In this document: in pieces, positions 10,348 to 20,107 of the stretch
Position numbering within the stretch: position 1 is the stretch's first letter
Layout of the letters: each line of letters starts with the position of its first letter
Source: Planctomycetota bacterium
Lineage (GTDB): Bacteria > Planctomycetota > Phycisphaerae > Phycisphaerales > UBA1924
Reading direction: 5' to 3'
Length of the DNA stretch: 64,000 nt
Assembly: GCA_013285505.1 (NCBI GenBank)
Contig: CP053450.1
Coordinates: 3,952,796-4,016,795 of the forward strand
Made by a program: the position numbers and the translations under genes
Notes under the pieces: model-generated
Told to the model about the DNA's origin: nothing
What the model saw: only the letters and a program-made list of their open reading frames with translations
Database searches by the model: none

Positions 10348-12382
10348 ATGGCTTCAGCCGCGCACCACCATCATCACGATCATGATCACGACCACGAGGA
10401 CGGGCGGATGGTCGCCTGCTCGCACGGTGAGACCGACGAGCGGAGCATTGTGCTCTATCTCTTCGGCGCGATCCTGCTGATCGCCTCCCGCGCCGCGTTG
10501 TGGATGGACGTAACCCACCCGCTGGTGACCCAGCTCCCGGCGGCCGCGGCCGCGGTGATGCTGGGCTTCCCGCTCATCGTGCTGGCGTGGAAAGAGATCC
10601 GCCGCGGTGCGCCGAGCAGCTCGACGCTCGCAGCCATCGCCATCATGGCGGCCATCGCGGCGACCAAGTACGAAACCGCCGGCTGGCTGGCCTTCATCCT
10701 GCTGGTGGCCGACGCGGTGCTGAACCGCACGGCCTTCGGCGCCCGCCGGGCCATCGAGGAACTGATCGCCCTGACGCCCGACACCGCCCGTGTGGTGGTG
10801 GACGGCGTCGAGCAAGAGGTCAGCCTCGGTGAGGTCAAGGTCGGCGACATCGTCCGCGTCCGCCCGGGTGAGAACCTGCCGGTGGACGGCCGGGTGGTCA
10901 CGGGCCGCACGACGATCAATCAGGCCTCGCTGACCGGTGAGGCCGCGCCTGTCGAGGTGGAAGAGGGCGACGAGGTCTACGCCGGCACGACCAACCTGAC
11001 CGGGCCGCTCGACATGCGGGCGACGCTGGTCGGCGACGAGACGACGATCGGGAAGGTCAGCCAGCTCATCCGCGAGGCCGAGGACACCCGGTCGCCGCGG
11101 CAGGTGCTCATCGAGCAGGTTGCGCGGTTCTTTGTGCCTGTCGCGCTCTCGGTCGCGGGTGTGGTCTGGTTTGTTATGAGCCAGAACCCGGACACCCAGA
11201 GCGAGGCCACACTGACGGCGATCACCGTGCTGATTGTCTGCTGCCCCGCCTCGCTGCTGCTCTCGAGCCCGAGTGCGACGGTCGCGGCGTTCGCCTCCGC
11301 GGCACGGGTCGGCATCCTGATCAAGGAAGTGAATTATCTCGAGGCGGCCGCGTCGGTAGACGCGATCGTCATGGACAAGACCGGCACGATCACCACGGGC
11401 CGGTTCGAGGTCTCGCGTCTGGCCCCGGCGGCGGGCGTGGAGGGTGCCGAGCTTCTCGCGGCGGCCGCGAACGGCGAGCAGCACTCCAACCACCCGCTCG
11501 CCCAGTCGATCATCCGCACCGCCCGTCAGGCGCGGGTCGAGATCGACGGCAGCAACGACTACGAAGAGATCCACGGGCGGGGCGTGAAGTCCCGCACGAG
11601 CATGGGCGAGTTGTGCGCCGGTCGTGCGACTTGGATCCGGGAGCTGGCCCCCGAGGTCTCCGGCCAGATGGCCGAGGTCGAGAAGAAGATCGAGGGCATG
11701 AGCAGCGTGCATGTGCTGCGTGACGGTCGCTACCTCGGCGCGGTCGGCCTCGAGGACAAGGTCAAGCCGGGCACCGCGGCGATCATCGATCACCTGCGTG
11801 AGCTGGACGTTCGGACCATCGCGATCTTTACGGGCGACCGGCTCAGCGTCGCCAAGCGCGTCGGTCAGGTGGTCGGCGTGGACGCGATCGAGGCTGAGTG
11901 CCTGCCGGAAGAGAAGCACCAGCAGATCAAGCAGCTCGTCGATCAGGGCTACCGCACGATGATGGTCGGCGACGGCATCAACGACGGCCCCTCGCTCGCG
12001 GCCGCGGATGTCGGCGTGGCCATGGGCCTCTCCGGCTCTGACATCGCGACCAACTCGGCGGGCGTGGGCGCTGATGACCGACGACCTCGACCGCATCCCG
12101 TTCCTGATCGAGCTGGCCCGGCGGACGCGGACGATCATCGCGCAGAACATCGCGGCGTCGATCGTGATCGTGCTGATCGGCCTGGTGATCGCCGCGACGG
12201 GCAAGCTCGAGGTGTGGGAGGCGGGCCTCTACCACTTCGCCGGCGAGATCTTCGTGTTCGCCAACAGCTTCCGCCTGTTCCGCTTCGGCGAGAACTTCAC
12301 CGAGGCCGAGGACGCATCGAAGAACCAGCAGCTGGTCCGGCGCGAGGCGAGCATCCGCGGCCTGAGCACGCAGGGCGCGTGA
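10348..12382 (+). CDS. P1B-type heavy-metal ATPase with His-rich N-terminus (frameshifted)
   Basis: A metal-exporting P-type ATPase of the inner membrane, 677 residues after repair. The N-terminus has a His/Asp cluster (AHHHHHDHDHDHED) and no HMA ferredoxin-like domain. The catalytic parts are all present: actuator loop SLTGEAAPV, phosphorylated Asp343 in DKTGTITTG, the nucleotide-binding HP motif in SNHPLAQS, and GDGINDGPSLAAADVGVAMG. The intramembrane metal motif, normally CPC or SPC, reads CCPAS at residues 298-302, so the second Cys of CPC is Ala. The last helices sit after an extra base in GGGCGCT (12066-12072). Zn2+, Cd2+ or Co2+ are the likely substrates by family. A hairpin with a run of eight T follows the gene. 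Confidence 0.85.
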
Positions 12383-12396
12383 CCGAGCGATAGAGC

Positions 12397-12472
12397 CCCT
12401 CGCGCGAGCGAGGGGGGCGTGAGACAACTTGCATTCCTTGAGTCCCCTCGCTCGCGCGAGGGACTTTTTTTT
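12397..12472 (+). terminator. Rho-independent terminator built from hairpin repeats
   Basis: The palindrome CCCCTCGCGCGAGCGAGGGG at 12397-12416 is followed 24 bases later by a second stem (AGTCCC... GGGACT, 12441-12464) of the same sequence family, and then eight T (12465-12472). The second stem with the T run is a standard terminator for the metal ATPase. The doubling of a CCCCTCGCTCGCGAGGGG-type hairpin recurs inside thiL at 58997-59014, so this is also a dispersed repeat. Confidence 0.8.
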
Positions 12473-12510
12473 ATTGCGGCGGATCGGGCTGGCGGCCGCA
12501 TTTCTTTCTG

Positions 12511-12583
12511 TGCCACGTGTGGCTTGTCCACGCGTGCCCGGGAACTTGCACACCCCGCACGGGTGGACGAGCCACCCGTGGCA
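12511..12583. repeat. Imperfect inverted repeat, GTGCCAC-type
   Basis: The arm at 12511-12537 (TGCCACGTGTGGCTTGTCCA...) is the imperfect reverse complement of 12557-12583 (...TGGACGAGCCACCCGTGGCA), with 19 bases between. It lies between the ATPase terminator and the UPF0173 gene. It could fold as a long hairpin in RNA. I see no ORF that would make it an insertion sequence. Confidence 0.7.
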
Positions 12584-12614
12584 CTCGCGTCGTTGCGCGC
12601 GATAGACTCCCGCC

Positions 12615-13295
12615 ATGAGCACCACAGTCACGTATCTGGGCCACTCCGCCTTTGCCCTCGAGCACGACGGCGCGCGCGTGCTGATCGATCCGTTCCTGAC
12701 CGGCAACCCGATCGCCGAGGCCGCGGGGATCAAGGCCGACGAGCAGGAGGCCGACGCCATCGTCCTGACGCACGGGCACGACGACCACATCGGCGACACG
12801 GTCGCGATCGCCAAGCGCACGGGCGCGACGGTGTATTGCAGCTTCGAGGTCGGGCAGTATCTGCAGGAGCTCGGCGTCGGGCAGATCGAGGACGGCAACC
12901 CGGGCGGGCGCATCGAGGCCCCGTGGGGGTGGGTCGCCTTCACGCAGGCGTTCCACTCCTCGTCGAGCAACGGCCGCTACCTCGGCCAGCCGATGGGCGC
13001 GGTCGTCCGGTTGGGCGGCAAGACTGTCTACCACTGCGGCGACACCGGGCTGTTTGGCGACATGAAGATGCTCGGCGAGATCTACCGGCCCGACATCGCG
13101 ATGGTGCCGATCGGCGATCGGTACACGATGGGGCCGGAGCTGGCGACCCGGGCCGCGGAGATGATCGCGGCACCGCTCGTCGTGCCGATGCACTACAAGA
13201 CCTTCGGCCTGCTGCGGCAGGACGCGTCGGGGTTTGCCCCGCAGGGCGTGACCGTCCGAGAATTGGCGGCGGGCGAGGCGCTTACGCTGAAGTAG
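12615..13295 (+). CDS. UPF0173 metal-dependent hydrolase
   Basis: A 226-residue metallo-beta-lactamase-fold protein of the UPF0173 type. It begins with VTYLGHSAFALE and has the zinc motif THGHDDHIGD, then His in AFHSSSS, Asp in HCGDTGLFGDMK and the final His in VPMHYKTFGLL. This set of ligands and the length match UPF0173 proteins such as YtkL. The substrate of the family is not established. There is no signal peptide, so it is cytoplasmic. It stands alone between an inverted repeat and the AraC regulator, both on the same strand. Confidence 0.88.
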   Translation: MSTTVTYLGHSAFALEHDGARVLIDPFLTGNPIAEAAGIKADEQEADAIVLTHGHDDHIGDTVAIAKRTGATVYCSFEVGQYLQELGVGQIEDGNPGGRIEAPWGWVAFTQAFHSSSSNGRYLGQPMGAVVRLGGKTVYHCGDTGLFGDMKMLGEIYRPDIAMVPIGDRYTMGPELATRAAEMIAAPLVVPMHYKTFGLLRQDASGFAPQGVTVRELAAGEALTLK

Positions 13296-13411
13296 CGGCC
13301 ATCGGGCCGGTCATCTGCGGATGCTCGTCGGGAAGGTGCAGCCTGCGCCCGGCCCGGCGGTAGACTGGTCAGGTCGGGGGGACGCCGCACGCACGCGGCC
13401 CGAGCGCCACC

Positions 13412-14299
13412 ATGCCCAGCGAACGCATCCTCTTTGACTCGGCCACCGTCCGCATCGGGCACTTTGTCTGCGCGCCGGACGAGCCGCACTGGCACACCGA
13501 GAACATCATCAACGGCACGGTGGTGGTGTTCCCCTCCGTGCCTGTGCGGATCCACCAGGCCGACCGCGAGCCGGTGCTGGCCGACCGCAATGTGGTGATG
13601 TACTACAACGACGGGCAGCCCTACCGGCGCGGTCTGCTGCACGACCGGGGCGACAGCGCGGTGTGGATCGCGCTGAAGGGGGACCACGCCCACGAGCTGG
13701 TGCGGGAGTGCAGGGCGTCGGTCTCCACCGAACCCGACCGCCCGTTCGACCTCGACCACGGGCCGAGCCCGGCGGGGTGCTATCTGCGGCACCAGGCGCT
13801 CAGCCACCGGCTGGTGCACGACGAGCCCGCCTCGTCGCTGCTGGCCGAAGAGGCCGCGATCACGCTAGTTCGTGATCTGCTGGCGGCCGAAGCCCGCGCG
13901 CACGGACGCACCCGTGCCCGCCCGTCGCGCCACGAGACTGAGCGGAGCCGCCGCCGGACGGTCGAGGACGTGCGTGAGCTGCTGGCGACCGATCCGGGCT
14001 TTGCGTGGTCGCTCGACGAGATCGTCCGCCGCGTGTGCGTATCGCCGAGCCATCTGTGCCGGATGTTCAAGCAGCAGCTCGGCGTGACGATCCATCAGTA
14101 CCTGACGCAGCTGCGGCTGCGCGAGGCGGCCGAGGCCGTGCTCGCGGGCGAGCGTGACCTGGCGATGCTGGCGGTGCGGCTGGGCTTCTGCACGCACAGC
14201 CATTTCACCGAGAACTTCCGCCGCGGGTTCGGTGTGCCGCCCAAGCGGCTTCGGGACGCGGATGTGCTCTCGTGGATCGCGCGAAGCGGCCTGGCCTGA
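13412..14299 (+). CDS. AraC/XylS family transcriptional regulator
   Basis: The 295-residue protein has an N-terminal cupin-like ligand domain (PHWHTENIINGTVVVFPSVP and a beta-rich stretch to about residue 110) and a C-terminal double helix-turn-helix (residues ~190-285). The second helix-turn-helix shows the AraC signature LAVRLGFCTHSHFTENFRRGFGVPPKRLR. It probably senses a small molecule and activates nearby or distant genes. It is 190 bases upstream of the first secreted protein of the dockerin cluster on the same strand, but nothing in the sequence proves that it controls the cluster. Confidence 0.88.
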   Translation: MPSERILFDSATVRIGHFVCAPDEPHWHTENIINGTVVVFPSVPVRIHQADREPVLADRNVVMYYNDGQPYRRGLLHDRGDSAVWIALKGDHAHELVRECRASVSTEPDRPFDLDHGPSPAGCYLRHQALSHRLVHDEPASSLLAEEAAITLVRDLLAAEARAHGRTRARPSRHETERSRRRTVEDVRELLATDPGFAWSLDEIVRRVCVSPSHLCRMFKQQLGVTIHQYLTQLRLREAAEAVLAGERDLAMLAVRLGFCTHSHFTENFRRGFGVPPKRLRDADVLSWIARSGLA

Positions 14300-14490
14300 G
14301 CCCGGCCCGCGACGCTGGCTGACCGGGTCGGCACACGGGTTTCATGGCTGGTCGGCGGAGAATCTGCAGTTTGGCAGGATCATGACAGTTTCGCCTTGGG
14401 GCGTTTCGTATGTTGCGTCGATCGGGCCGCGACACACGCCTGGCCCACACCGCACATCACGTCCACGACGTACCCACTCGGAGACCATCC

Positions 14491-15909
14491 ATGCGCACTC
14501 TCACGCCTTTCGTTCTGCTCGCACTGTCTGCCGCGGCCGCACCTACCTGCCACGCTCAGTTCCTCGAGCCCGACGCCACCGCCCTGCACATCGTTGACGG
14601 CGAGGGCGGCGGCTTTGCGTGGGCCGTGAGCGAGCTTGTCGACATCAACGGCGACGGGGTGGGCGACTGGATCACCGGCGCACCGAGCCTGGCCACACCC
14701 AACGGCGCGGGATCGGGGCGGCTGTATGTCTACTCCGGCGCGACCGCCGACCTGCTGTTCAGCTTCGACGGGCCCCTGCCCTCGACGAGCCTCGGCTACT
14801 CGATGGCCGACGCCGGCGATGTCGATGGCGACGGTGTGCACGACATCCTCGGCGGCGGGCAGGGCAACCAGAGCGGCTCCTCGGCGGGCAACGCGTATGT
14901 CTACTCCGGCGCCAACGGCACGGTCTTGCTCTCGGTGACCGGAGACGAGATCGGTGAGTGGTACGGCCACGCGGTCGCGGGCGTCGGCGACATCGACGGC
15001 GACGGGCACGACGACTTCATCGTCGGCGCGCCCAAGACCGACGGCGACGCGGGCGGGACCAACGCCGGCCGCGTGTATGTGCACTCGGGCGCCGACGGCT
15101 CGGTCATCCGCGTGCACCAGGGCGAGGCCGCGAACGACCAGCTCGGCAGCGGGATGTCGGGCGTCGGCGACATCGACCACGACGGCGTGCCCGACTATGC
15201 CGCGAGCGCCAAGAAGGGCGGCGCCGCGAAGAAGGGCGCCTGCTATGTCTACTCCGGCGCCGACGGCTCGGTCATCCACACGCTGCTGGCCGACGCCACC
15301 GCAGTGCAGTTCGGCGAGTTCTTCGTCGGCGGGCCGGGCGACTTTGACGCCGACGGCACGCCGGATATCTACGTCGGCGATTACGCCGACAGCCGGGCGT
15401 ATGTCTTCTCCGGTGCCGACGGCTCGCAGCTGTTCAACTACGACGCGCCGTCCAACGCCGGGCTGGGGTGCGGGCGCGGCGCGGGGGATGTCAACGGCGA
15501 CGGGCACGCCGACCTCGCGGTCGGGGCGTACACCCTCAACGGCGGCAGCGGCATCGGGCGCGTCTACATCTTCAGTGGGTGCGACGGCTCGGTCCTCCGC
15601 ACCATCACCACCGCCCGCGGCACCAACGAGCAGCTCGGCTTTGACGCGGTCGGCATGGGCGACACCGACGGCGACGGCGTTCCCGAGATCCTCGGGGCTG
15701 CGGGCAGCGGCAACCGGGTCTACATCATCAAGGGCAATCTGATGCCGATCCCCGATTTCAATCACGACGGCGCGATCGACACCCGCGACGTGCTCTCCTT
15801 TCTGAACGCGTGGGTGGCCGGCGAGGACAGCGCCGACTTCACCGGCGACGGCACGGTGAACACCCAGGACGTGCTCGAGTTCCTCAACCGATGGAACGCG
15901 GGGTGCTGA
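14491..15909 (+). CDS. Secreted FG-GAP (integrin-alpha-like) repeat protein with GC-dockerin tail
   Basis: The 472-residue protein has a signal peptide (residues 1-20, cleavage after CHAQ). It then has about seven FG-GAP repeats forming a beta-propeller; each has a calcium loop such as DINGDGVGDWITGAPS, DVDGDGVHDILGG and DIDGDGHDDFIVGAPK. The last ~55 residues are two EF-hand-like loops (DFNHDGAIDTRDVLSFLNAW and DFTGDGTVNTQDVLEFLNRW) ending in Gly-Cys. FG-GAP propellers are usually surface or extracellular binding modules. The tail is shared with nine other proteins here and is presumed to sort or anchor them. The ATG at 14491 is chosen because the signal peptide starts there, although the frame is open from 14410. 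Confidence 0.85.
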   Translation: MRTLTPFVLLALSAAAAPTCHAQFLEPDATALHIVDGEGGGFAWAVSELVDINGDGVGDWITGAPSLATPNGAGSGRLYVYSGATADLLFSFDGPLPSTSLGYSMADAGDVDGDGVHDILGGGQGNQSGSSAGNAYVYSGANGTVLLSVTGDEIGEWYGHAVAGVGDIDGDGHDDFIVGAPKTDGDAGGTNAGRVYVHSGADGSVIRVHQGEAANDQLGSGMSGVGDIDHDGVPDYAASAKKGGAAKKGACYVYSGADGSVIHTLLADATAVQFGEFFVGGPGDFDADGTPDIYVGDYADSRAYVFSGADGSQLFNYDAPSNAGLGCGRGAGDVNGDGHADLAVGAYTLNGGSGIGRVYIFSGCDGSVLRTITTARGTNEQLGFDAVGMGDTDGDGVPEILGAAGSGNRVYIIKGNLMPIPDFNHDGAIDTRDVLSFLNAWVAGEDSADFTGDGTVNTQDVLEFLNRWNAGC

Positions 15910-16057
15910 GTGTGGCCAGATCAGGCCAGGTGGTGGTGGTTGCGCGTGGCCAGCCCGCGCTCGAATCGTTCTGAGCAGCCCGGCAGAGTCGTTCGAAAAA
16001 CCACCCTCTCGGCGTGCTGAGGGGCACCAGGCTGATTCATTACCAATTTATCCGCTT

Positions 16058-16074
16058 TTGGCATAGCATTTGCA
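16058..16074 (+). promoter_or_regulatory. Candidate sigma-54 promoter upstream of the Kelch/Ig protein
   Basis: The sequence TTGGCATAGCATTTGCA has the -24 GG (16060-16061) and -12 GC (16072-16073) separated by exactly 10 bases, close to the consensus TGGCAC-N5-TTGCA. It lies 58 bases before the ATG at 16132 in an otherwise gene-free 222-base gap. No enhancer-binding protein is encoded nearby. Confidence 0.6.
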
Positions 16075-16131
16075 GAAGACCTTCGTGAGTCGGCCCGGAC
16101 ACACCGGGCGACACCGTTTGGAGTACTGCAG

Positions 16132-18636
16132 ATGTCGAATTCCGTCCGCGCCACCTTGGCGTTCCTCGCGCTGACCGCCACGCCCGCACTCGCCCAGTGG
16201 CAGAGTGCCCCCTCGTTCCCCGCCAGCCAGACCGGCCGCCAGCACGCGATCGGGCTCAATGTGGGCTCGGTGCTCTACGCCCTCGGGGGCCCGCCTTGGG
16301 TCAACGGCGGCGATGAGGACGGCAGCGTCCACACGCTCAACCCCGGCGCGTCGAACTGGGTCGCCCAGATCGAGTTCGACGGCGTCGGCGGGTTCATCCG
16401 CCAGGGCGGCGGCATCGACGACACCAACCAGATTCTCATCTTCGGCGGGTACAACCCCGGCGACCCCGGCGACAACCCGCCGGACCCGTTCCACTACGAC
16501 ATCGTCGAGGGCGTCAGCGGCCGGCTCGCGCCCCGCGGCAGCGGTGCGCCGGACGACTACTTCGCGTGGTGCACCGACAGCAGCGGACGCGTGTACTCAC
16601 TCGGCGGCGGCCCGGGGCCCTCGGCCAACTCCGGCACCCCCAACTCCGGCTATGCAGAGCGGTATCTCGGCTCGCTCGACACGTGGGAAGTCATCGCCCC
16701 GATGCCCACCCCGGCCGCGGGGGCGTGCGCGGTTGCCGACAGCACCGGGCACATCCTCGTCATCGGCGGCTACGACGCCAACGCGACGGCACGGCTGGCC
16801 AATGTTGCCCGCTACGACATCGCCACCGACACCTGGAGCGACACCGCCGTGCCCGATCTGCCCGTCGGGCTGACCGATGCCAAGGCGGTGCTCGGTGCCG
16901 ACGGGCGCGTGTGGGTGATGGGCGGACAGACCGGTCCGGTCGGCGGCGGCACCATCGTGAGCAGCTGCTACGTCCTCGACGCCGAGGGCCAGGCCTGGAG
17001 CACCGGTCCGAGCATGGCCCAGGCCCGCATGAGCTTCGGCGCGACACTCGGGGATGACGATTTCATCTATGTGCTCGGCGGGATCACCCCGACGGGCGGC
17101 ACCGATGCCTGCGAGAAGATCTACACCACGCCGTGCCCGATCTTCTCGACCCAGCCGGCGGACCTCACCGCATGGACCGGGCAGCGGGCCTCGCTCAGTG
17201 CCGCGGCCATCGGCGGGGGCACCATCACCTTCCGCTGGTTCCGGGACGGCATCGCGCTGGAAGACGGCCCGACAGACTGGGGCAGCGAGGTCTTCGGCGC
17301 GTTCTCCGAGACCCTGCGCATCGACACCGTCGCCGAAGAGGACGCAGCCGACTATCACGTCGAGGCCACCAACTCCTGCGGCACGACGCGCAGCGATGTC
17401 GCCCGGATCACCGTGCGGCTCACCCCCGACCTGCCGACCGAGTGGACGGTCACCGTGCTCCATCCCGCGTGGGCGACCGAGGGTTCGGTGGTCTACGGCG
17501 TCGAGGGCGGCCAACAGGTGGGCGCGGGGAGCAAGATGATCCCTCTGTACGACACGATGTACCAGATTTCGCGGCCGGTGATCTGGTCGGGGACCGCAAG
17601 CTCGGCGGTCGATGTCACCCCCGGCACCTCGGTCGGCGGCTCGATCAACGCCACCAACGGCGACACGCAGGCCGGCTGGTGGTGGTGGCCCTACTCGTGC
17701 CGCGTCGGCGGAGAGTGGACGACCTGCTACTCGCGCCAGGCCGCGAGATGGCACGGCACCGCGGCCTCGCACGAGAACCTGCAGGCCAGCGGCTGGGAAT
17801 ACAGCGCGGCCTCGGACGTGGGCGACACACACATCGGCGGCAGCATCACCAACGACGACGACAGCGGTAACGTCTGGTACCACGCCGCACTCTGGACGAC
17901 GACCGGGCAGACCCACCCCGCGGACCTGCACCCCTCCGGGTTCCGCTCCAGCAGCATCACCGGGATCGACGGCGATGCGCAGTACGGCGGCGTGCTCACC
18001 GACTTCCCCTTCCGGAACGAGGCCGCACGGTGGCGGGGGTCGAGGGACACCTACTCGAGCATGCACCCGGCCGGTGCATCGCGCAGCGGGATCGCCGACG
18101 CCGAGGACGGCCAGCAGGTCGGGTTCGCCGAGTTTGGCGGCCAGAGCCACCCGCTGCTGTGGAACGGCTCGGCCGACGACTACGTGGACCTGCTCCCGAT
18201 CGGGGCCGTCGGCGCGAGCGTCAACGCGTGCGAGGGCGGGCTGCAGCTCGGCACGGTCCAGTTCGCCGACGGCTCGCACCCCGTCGTGTGGGCCGGTCAG
18301 GCCGAGCGGTTCGTTGACCTGCTCCCCTTCCTGCCCTCGCCTTACGCCAGCGGCGGCGTCACCAGCATGGACATCGAACCGGACGGCTCGATCGTTGTCG
18401 GCGGGTACGGCTACAACCCGACCACCGGACTGACCCACGCGATCCTCTGGACCAGCACCGACACGCCGCCCTGCGACGCCGACTTCAACGACGACGGCAG
18501 TGTGAACACCCTCGACGTGCTCGCGTTCCTCAACGCCTGGACCGCCGGCGACGCCGCGGCCGACTTCAACCATGACGGCACCGTCAACACCCTTGACGTG
18601 CTGGCCTTCCTCAACGCCTGGACCGCCGGGTGCTGA
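16132..18636 (+). CDS. Secreted Kelch/Ig-like propeller protein with GC-dockerin tail
   Basis: An 834-residue secreted protein with signal peptide residues 1-22 (cleavage after ALAQ). Residues ~25-335 are Kelch-like repeats (ILIFGGYNPG, ILVIGGYDANATARLANVARYD, VWVMGGQTGPVGGG). An Ig-like domain follows (~340-430), with FRWFRDGIALEDGP and DAADYHVEATNSCG. Residues ~435-780 are HAF-like or propeller repeats with the recurring words VIWSG, ARWHG, ARWRG and LLWNGSADDYVDLLP, where a title or object is repeatedly compared with 'GQQVG'. Two EF-hand-like dockerin loops end in Gly-Cys. The function is unknown; the architecture suggests extracellular binding. A sigma-54-like promoter precedes it, so it may start a transcription unit that runs into the next genes (41-base gap to the following start). 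Confidence 0.85.
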   Translation: MSNSVRATLAFLALTATPALAQWQSAPSFPASQTGRQHAIGLNVGSVLYALGGPPWVNGGDEDGSVHTLNPGASNWVAQIEFDGVGGFIRQGGGIDDTNQILIFGGYNPGDPGDNPPDPFHYDIVEGVSGRLAPRGSGAPDDYFAWCTDSSGRVYSLGGGPGPSANSGTPNSGYAERYLGSLDTWEVIAPMPTPAAGACAVADSTGHILVIGGYDANATARLANVARYDIATDTWSDTAVPDLPVGLTDAKAVLGADGRVWVMGGQTGPVGGGTIVSSCYVLDAEGQAWSTGPSMAQARMSFGATLGDDDFIYVLGGITPTGGTDACEKIYTTPCPIFSTQPADLTAWTGQRASLSAAAIGGGTITFRWFRDGIALEDGPTDWGSEVFGAFSETLRIDTVAEEDAADYHVEATNSCGTTRSDVARITVRLTPDLPTEWTVTVLHPAWATEGSVVYGVEGGQQVGAGSKMIPLYDTMYQISRPVIWSGTASSAVDVTPGTSVGGSINATNGDTQAGWWWWPYSCRVGGEWTTCYSRQAARWHGTAASHENLQASGWEYSAASDVGDTHIGGSITNDDDSGNVWYHAALWTTTGQTHPADLHPSGFRSSSITGIDGDAQYGGVLTDFPFRNEAARWRGSRDTYSSMHPAGASRSGIADAEDGQQVGFAEFGGQSHPLLWNGSADDYVDLLPIGAVGASVNACEGGLQLGTVQFADGSHPVVWAGQAERFVDLLPFLPSPYASGGVTSMDIEPDGSIVVGGYGYNPTTGLTHAILWTSTDTPPCDADFNDDGSVNTLDVLAFLNAWTAGDAAADFNHDGTVNTLDVLAFLNAWTAGC

Positions 18637-18677
18637 GTGGAGTGCAGATCACCCGCTTATCCCTGCAGGAGATAGTT

Positions 18678-20039
18678 GTGCCCCGATTCCCCTCGATCCA
18701 TAACCCACTGTCCGCCGCTGCCCTGCTGTGCATCGCCTGCACGATCGCCCACGCCCAGCCCACCAACGAGGACTTCAAGATCCTCGCCGACGATCGCGAA
18801 GCCGGCGACATGTTCGGCGTCGCTGTCGCTGCCGACCGCGGCGTCATCGTCGTTGGCGCGGTCGCTGATGACGACAACGGCGACCGCTCCGGCGCGGCCT
18901 ACCTGTTCGATTCTGCGACCGGCGTCCAACTCGCCAAGCTCATCCCCGATGACGGCGAGGCAGGCGATGAGTTCGGCTGCGCGGTCGCGATCCGGGACGG
19001 CTTCGTCGTCGTTGGTGCAAGGGGTGACGACGACCGCGGCCTCAACTCCGGCTCGGCGTACCTCTTTGACGCTACGACAGGGACCCAACTGGCCAAGCTT
19101 CTCGCCGACGACGGTGGAGCCAGCGACGGCTTCGGGGTCTCGGTCTCTATCGATGACGGTCTCGTGGCCGTGGGTGCCGACCTGCGGTACTTCGCGTTCG
19201 GGGCCGCGTACGTCTTCGACGCCTCGACGGGCGATCAGGTCTCGCAGCTCCTGCCCGAGCCGTTCGGCGCGGCGTGGTCCTACTTCGGACGCTCGGTGGC
19301 GATAGAGAACGGCCTGGTCGCAGTCGGGGAGCCGTACCGCGGCCAGTTTGGGAAGCACACGGGCACCGCCTACGTGTTCGATGCCGCCAGCGGCGATCAG
19401 GTCGTGCAGCTGCTCCCGGAGAGCTGGAATCTCTTCGCCCAGTTTGGCTGGTCGATCGCGATCGATGGCGGCGTGGTCGCGGTGGGCGCGCACCAGCAGA
19501 ACACCGACGGCGTCTTCAGCGCGGGGGCCGGATTCCTGTTCGACGCCACGAGCGGCAGCCAGCTGCACATGCTCGCAGCAGACGACGGCGTGGCCAACGA
19601 CTACCTGGGCACATCGATCGCCATTAGTGACGGGATCGTCGCGATCGGGGCGGTCGGCACCGACGACAACGGCGCCCACTCGGGAGCGGCCTACGTGTTC
19701 GACGCGGCGTCCGGCACGCAGACCGCAAAGCTCGTGCCCTCCGACGGCGCGGCCGAAGATCATTTCGGCCATTCGATCGCGATCGCCGGCGGCCTGGTGG
19801 TGGCGGGCTCGCCGCAGTCGGATATCGAGAACGGAGCCAACACCGGCTCGGCGTATCTGTTCGACCTGGCGGGGTGTGCAGCCGACTTCAACAGCGACGG
19901 CGACGTTAACACCCTGGACGTCCTGACGTTTCTCAATGCCTGGGCCGCGGGCGACGCCGCCGCGGACTTTAATCGAGACGGAAGCGTCAACACCCTCGAT
20001 GTTCTGGCGTTCCTCAACGCATGGACCGCGGGGTGCTAA
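18678..20039 (+). CDS. Secreted FG-GAP repeat protein with GC-dockerin tail
   Basis: This 453-residue protein most likely starts at GTG 18678, since AGGAG sits six bases upstream and a signal peptide (to IAHAQ) follows directly. Six to seven repeats of about 50 residues follow, each of the form AYLFDSATGVQLAKLIPDDG then GDEFGCAVAIRDGFVVVGA, the intracellular-style FG-GAP propeller. Two dockerin loops end in Gly-Cys. In this gene the repeats carry the words 'DDG.A.D.FG.SVAI..G.V.VGA' and are more alike than in the neighbouring FG-GAP gene, which suggests recent internal duplication. Function is not known. Confidence 0.83.
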   Translation: MPRFPSIHNPLSAAALLCIACTIAHAQPTNEDFKILADDREAGDMFGVAVAADRGVIVVGAVADDDNGDRSGAAYLFDSATGVQLAKLIPDDGEAGDEFGCAVAIRDGFVVVGARGDDDRGLNSGSAYLFDATTGTQLAKLLADDGGASDGFGVSVSIDDGLVAVGADLRYFAFGAAYVFDASTGDQVSQLLPEPFGAAWSYFGRSVAIENGLVAVGEPYRGQFGKHTGTAYVFDAASGDQVVQLLPESWNLFAQFGWSIAIDGGVVAVGAHQQNTDGVFSAGAGFLFDATSGSQLHMLAADDGVANDYLGTSIAISDGIVAIGAVGTDDNGAHSGAAYVFDAASGTQTAKLVPSDGAAEDHFGHSIAIAGGLVVAGSPQSDIENGANTGSAYLFDLAGCAADFNSDGDVNTLDVLTFLNAWAAGDAAADFNRDGSVNTLDVLAFLNAWTAGC

Positions 20040-20107
20040 ACGCGATCGCGTGTGCCGCGTTCGGACGCAAACGCCACATCCACTCACCTACGCAGGAGGA
20101 GCCGCCC

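Noticed and set aside
14354..14367. GG-N10-GC (TCGGCGGAGAATCTGCA) upstream of the 14491 gene as a third sigma-54 promoter
   Set aside because: The spacing fits but the flanks (TCGGCG, TCTGC) match the consensus poorly; in GC-rich DNA this arises often by chance.
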